64,000 bases of DNA from CAWDAQ01 sp963800325 (lineage in GTDB: Bacteria; Actinomycetota; Actinomycetes; Actinomycetales; Dermatophilaceae): contig CAWDAQ010000004.1 in the NCBI GenBank assembly GCA_963800325.1, forward strand, positions 1 through 64,000, in the 5' to 3' direction. Each line of letters opens with the position of its first letter. Within the stretch, counting starts at the first letter, position 1. Below, piece by piece: positions 61,048 through 64,000 of the stretch. The notes below the pieces were generated by a model that did no database searches, was not told the DNA's origin, and saw only the letters and a list, made by a program, of their open reading frames with translations. Position numbers and translations under genes: made by a program.

Positions 61048-62097
61048 ATGACCACCGCCGCCCGCGGGCACCGGCTCGCCGACGTCGCCGAGCAGGCGGG
61101 GGTGAGCCTGGCGACCGTCGACCGGGTCGTCCACGGCCGGCCGGGGGCGAGCGCACGCGCGGTCCGGCAGGTCGAGCAGGCGCTGCTCGAGCTGGACCGG
61201 CAGCAGACCCAGCTGCGCCTCGGGGCCCGCACCCTGCTGCTCGACCTCGTCATGCAGGCACCGCAGCGCTTCAGCCACGCCGTCCGCGTCGCGCTCGAGG
61301 CCGAGCTCCCCGGCCTGCGCCCCGCGGCGGTCCGGGCGAGGTTCCACCTGCGCGAGAGCGGCGACGCGGAGGAGGTCGCCGAGGTCCTCGACGGCCTCGA
61401 CCGGGCCGGGCGGACCTGCCACGGGGTCCTGCTCAAGGCCCCGGACGACCCGGTCGTCGCGCGGGCGGTCGACCGGCTCCGGGAGCGAGGGGTCCCGGTG
61501 GTCACCCTCGTCACCGACGTCCGTGACTGCCGCCGGGTCGCCTACGTCGGCCTCGACAACGCCTCCGCGGGGCGCACCGCCGCCTACCTCGTCGGCGCAT
61601 GGCTCGCGGGCCGACCCGGGACGGTCCTGGTGACGCTGAGCCGGAGCAGCTTCGTCGGCGAGCGGGAGCGGCTCGAGGCGTTCGCCTCGGCGCTCGCGCG
61701 GGACGAGCCCGGGCGCGCCGTGCACGTCGTCAGCGACGCCGACGGGCTCGACGAGCCGATGGAGCAGGTCGTCGGGCGTGCCCTGGCCGAGCACCCGGAC
61801 GTCGCCGCCGTGTACTCCGTCGGCGGCGGCAACCGGGCCATCCGCCGGGCGCTGGGCGACCACGGCGTCCGGCCGCTGGTCCACCTCGGGCACGACCTCG
61901 ACGAGGACAACCTCGCCCTGCTCGCCTCGGGGGAGCTGTCCGCGGTGCTCCATCACGACCTGAGGGCCGACATGCGGGCCGCCTGCCGGCAGGTCGCCCG
62001 CCACCACGGCCTGCTGCCCGGGGCCCCGACGTCGGTCCACGCGGCGGCGGTGGTGGTGACGCCGCACAACGTGCCGGCGCGGCTCCCGCCGCGGTGA
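61048..62097 (+). CDS. LacI-family transcriptional regulator
   Basis: 349 residues from ATG 61048. The helix-turn-helix RLADVAEQAGVSLATVDRVVHGRPGASARAVRQV is at 9-43. The ligand domain has VAYVGLDNASAGRTAAYLVGAWLAG and AVYSVGGGNRAIRRAL. The domain resembles sugar/cyclitol-binding regulators. TACTGT (61035-61040) ends seven bases before the ATG, suggesting a leaderless transcript. It probably regulates the divergent PhyH-Gfo/Idh pair. Confidence 0.9.
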   Translation: MTTAARGHRLADVAEQAGVSLATVDRVVHGRPGASARAVRQVEQALLELDRQQTQLRLGARTLLLDLVMQAPQRFSHAVRVALEAELPGLRPAAVRARFHLRESGDAEEVAEVLDGLDRAGRTCHGVLLKAPDDPVVARAVDRLRERGVPVVTLVTDVRDCRRVAYVGLDNASAGRTAAYLVGAWLAGRPGTVLVTLSRSSFVGERERLEAFASALARDEPGRAVHVVSDADGLDEPMEQVVGRALAEHPDVAAVYSVGGGNRAIRRALGDHGVRPLVHLGHDLDEDNLALLASGELSAVLHHDLRADMRAACRQVARHHGLLPGAPTSVHAAAVVVTPHNVPARLPPR

Positions 62098-62101
62098 GGC
62101 C

Positions 62102-62869
62102 TCAGGGGCGCGGGGTGCGCGAGGCCCGGACGAGCGGGACGACGACGAGGACGACGCCGACGAGGAGCAGGAGCAGGCCGACGACGATGGTGCCGACCGC
62201 GAGGCCGGTCAGCCACGGGACCTGCGCGCCGACGTGCACCGTGGCGTCGACGCCCCGGGAGCCGTCGGCGTTCATGACGACGAGCGACCAGCCCCCCGCG
62301 GCGGGGTCCCAGCCCAGCTCCTGCTCCCCGGGGCCGGCGCTGGCGGCGTCCCAGATCGGGACCTGCTCCGGCGCGGCCGGGCGACGGGTCCCGGTGACCT
62401 CGCCGACGTCGCCGTACATGCCACGGAGCCGACCGTGGGCCACCCCGGCGAGGTACCGGTCGACCGCGGCGGTCCGCGCGATCCCGACGAACACCGGCCT
62501 CGCGCCGTTCCGGGAGACCGCGGTGACGCGGACCGTCCCGATGACGCTCTCGGGGACCCAGCTCCCGGCGACGTCGGCCCCCTCGATGCGGACGTCGCCG
62601 GCGGTCACGGCGTAGCCGGCGCTCGCCATGTCGACGGCGGGGCTGGTGAGGTAGCCGGCGGAGTCCCGCCCGGCCCGGTCGGCGACGAGCAGACCCGCGC
62701 CGCCGACGAGCACGGCGAGCGCGACGAGGACGATGATCGAGCCGATGACGAGCGAGACGACCCGCCCACCGGTCCACCGTCGCGCCCGTGCCGGACCGGG
62801 GCCGATGGGTCCGCCGGGACCCGTGGGACCCACCGGCGGGGCTGCTCCCGGCGGCACCTGCGTGGTCAC
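62102..62869 (-). CDS. Two-helix membrane protein of unknown function
   Basis: 255 residues from GTG 62869 (GAGGAGGGA upstream). A Pro/Gly-rich N-terminus, helix one (VVSLVIGSIIVLVALAVLVGGAGLLV) and an external domain of ~130 residues (YVTAGDVRIEGADVAGSW-like region) are followed by helix two (TGLAVGTIVVGLLLLLVGVVLVVVPLV). No known domain is recognised. Coupled by a four-base overlap to the DUF4389 gene. Confidence 0.75.
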   Translation of the reverse strand: MTTQVPPGAAPPVGPTGPGGPIGPGPARARRWTGGRVVSLVIGSIIVLVALAVLVGGAGLLVADRAGRDSAGYLTSPAVDMASAGYAVTAGDVRIEGADVAGSWVPESVIGTVRVTAVSRNGARPVFVGIARTAAVDRYLAGVAHGRLRGMYGDVGEVTGTRRPAAPEQVPIWDAASAGPGEQELGWDPAAGGWSLVVMNADGSRGVDATVHVGAQVPWLTGLAVGTIVVGLLLLLVGVVLVVVPLVRASRTPRP

Positions 62870-63597
62870 GGCCGTCCCTCCTCACCGGTGGGCGCCGAGA
62901 CGGCCTCCGGCTCGGACGGTCCCTGGTCGAGGCGCAGCGGCGGGTAGCGGTCGGTCATGAGGAGGACGTACGCGGCCACCCGCAGCGACCAGCGGTTGAT
63001 CCCGACGACGAGGTCGTGCAGCGGCGCGGGGTACCTGTCGGTGAACAGCAGCAGCACCCCGACGAAGAGGACGAGCACCGGCAGCAGCCCGGTCGCCCCG
63101 GAGATCCACTCGGTGGTCCCGTTCTGGAGGGTCACCCACCGGCCCTCGGTGCCGAAGAACGCAGCGAGCACGAGGTAGTGCGGGATCGCGAGCAGCCACC
63201 ACTTGACGAGGACGAGCCCGCGGCTGAGCGACTCCGGGGCGTCGACCTCGAGGCGCGCCGGGTAGTCCGGCACGTCGCCGAGCGTGAACGGGGGGTACCG
63301 GTCGGTGCCGAGCGCGCCGTAGCCGTAGTAGGTCACCCGCCAGGACCAGCGGAGCACGCCGACGGTGAACTCGAGGACGGCCGCGGGGTAGCGCCCGGTG
63401 AACAGGATCGCGAAGAACGCGATGACCGTCATGACGAGCACCGCGATCCACAGGAAGAACAGGACGACGTAGTGGGGGATGGCGAGCAGCCACTTGACGA
63501 GCCAGAGCCACCGGGACGGGTGCGGGTCCGGGTCGACCGTGACCCTGATCGGCATGCGCGCCTCGGGTGGCCTGTGCGCCGCGGTCGAGGACGTCAT
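62866..63597 (-). CDS. DUF4389 membrane protein
   Basis: 243 residues from ATG 63597 (ATG 63555 is an alternative, MPIRVTVDPDP). The tandem pattern LVKWLLAIPHYVVLFFLW...FTGRYPAAVLEFTVGVLRWSWRV and again LVKWWLLAIPHYLVLAAFF...FTDRYPAPLHDLVVGINRW shows the duplicated DUF4389 unit. Four or more membrane helices. The function of the family is unknown. Upstream of and coupled to the two-helix protein. Confidence 0.88.
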   Translation of the reverse strand: MTSSTAAHRPPEARMPIRVTVDPDPHPSRWLWLVKWLLAIPHYVVLFFLWIAVLVMTVIAFFAILFTGRYPAAVLEFTVGVLRWSWRVTYYGYGALGTDRYPPFTLGDVPDYPARLEVDAPESLSRGLVLVKWWLLAIPHYLVLAAFFGTEGRWVTLQNGTTEWISGATGLLPVLVLFVGVLLLFTDRYPAPLHDLVVGINRWSLRVAAYVLLMTDRYPPLRLDQGPSEPEAVSAPTGEEGRP

Positions 63598-63708
63598 CGG
63601 CTTCCCCCGTCCTGCAGGACGTCTGCTGGCGGACGTCGCTGCCCCCAGCGTGCTGCGGCCCCGACGCCGCCCACAGGGCCGAAGGTCCCCGCCGGGTGGG
63701 CGCCGCCC

Positions 63709-64000
63709 TCAGACCAGCAGCGCGACCGCCGAGAGCGCCGACGCCGCGAGCACCGCCACCTCGAAGTGGCGCTGGCCGATCCTCCCGATGAGGCGGATTC
63801 CGAGCCAGCACCCGAGGAGGACGACCGGGGCGAGCGCGAGGCCGCGCCCGAGCGCCGCGGTGTCGAGCAGCCCGAGGCCGACGCTGAAGGGGACCTTGCA
63901 GAGGTTGACGCCGAGGAAGAACCACGCGCCGGTGCCGATGAACCGGCGCTTCTCGACGCCGCGGGCGACGAGGTAGAGCGTCATGACGGGGCCGGCCGCG
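63709..64000 (-). CDS. TauE/SafE-family permease, C-terminal fragment
   Basis: The open frame runs from the window edge (AAGPVMTLYLVARGVEKRRFIGTGAWFFLGVNLCKVPFSVGLG) to a stop at 63709, about 96 residues; the N-terminal part lies beyond 64000. GPVMTLYL and KRRFIGTGAWFF are typical of the second half of TauE/SafE sulfite or organic-acid exporters. Truncated only by the window. Confidence 0.8.
   Translation of the reverse strand, partial: AAGPVMTLYLVARGVEKRRFIGTGAWFFLGVNLCKVPFSVGLGLLDTAALGRGLALAPVVLLGCWLGIRLIGRIGQRHFEVAVLAASALSAVALLV

Noticed and set aside
1..64000. tRNA, rRNA, insertion sequence or prophage genes
   Set aside because: I found no cloverleaf with a convincing T-arm, no transposase or integrase motif and no phage structural gene; a tRNA could be missed by eye, and a tRNAscan run would settle it.

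Overview
The window is a single contig from a very high-GC Gram-positive actinobacterium. GTG and TTG starts are frequent, proteins are rich in Ala, Arg and Asp, and several promoters look leaderless. Gene order matches the actinobacterial origin region: the gyrB-gyrA block, recF-gnd-dnaN-oriC-dnaA, then rpmH-rnpA-yidD-yidC-jag-rsmG-parA-parB. The trx/murJ/nudix/pcnB and ino1/ponA/rpsF blocks also follow the mycobacterial Rv0046c-Rv0056 and Rv3907c-Rv3917c order. A member of Micrococcales (Intrasporangiaceae-like) is my best guess, made without a database search.

Positions 1-18800 hold the replication and early-ribosome core. On the minus strand, dnaA, oriC, dnaN, gnd, recF and dciA are followed by a membrane protein, an M4 protease carrying an emfourin-like C-terminal domain, gyrB, gyrA and a DUF3566 protein cut by the window edge. 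On the plus strand, rpmH-rnpA-yidD-yidC-jag-rsmG face away from dnaA. Positions 18800-21600 are the chromosome-partition locus. parA and parB are surrounded by parS sites: two upstream of parA, three inside the parA reading frame, and one more between gyrB and gyrA.

Positions 21600-32400 encode redox and envelope functions. The minus strand reads NUDIX, DUF6049, murJ, a pseudokinase, trxB, trxA and a YrhK protein. The plus strand carries pcnB and a PP2C phosphatase. Positions 32400-42700 include a secreted metzincin-type protease with cell-wall-binding repeats, padR with ino1 (inositol-phosphate synthesis), a class A penicillin-binding protein, a polyprenyl-sugar type glycosyltransferase, and rpsF-ssb-rpsR-rplI ending in a strong hairpin.

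Positions 42800-58050 form a complete myo-inositol catabolic locus. A divergent GntR regulator is followed by one long run of tightly coupled genes: a dehydrogenase, an IolE-like protein, iolC, a Cgl0159-type aldolase, iolB, iolD, a second IolE-like protein, an ABC importer (binding protein, permease, single-domain ATPase), a second dehydrogenase and an IolH-like isomerase. iolA (mmsA) follows with its own promoter. The same operator-like word occurs upstream of both transcription units. The cell therefore carries both an inositol synthesis gene (ino1) and an import and degradation pathway.

Positions 58060-64000 are accessory: an OsmC protein, a PhyH dioxygenase coupled to a Gfo/Idh oxidoreductase and divergent from a LacI regulator, two membrane proteins including a DUF4389 protein, and the C-terminal part of a TauE/SafE permease. 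I saw no insertion sequence, prophage, CRISPR array, tRNA or rRNA. The least ordinary items are the protease-inhibitor fusion, the parS sites within the parA frame, a terminator-like hairpin inside the rsmG 5' end, a pair of 41-bp dispersed repeats, and the small PhyH/Gfo-Idh/LacI cluster of unknown substrate.
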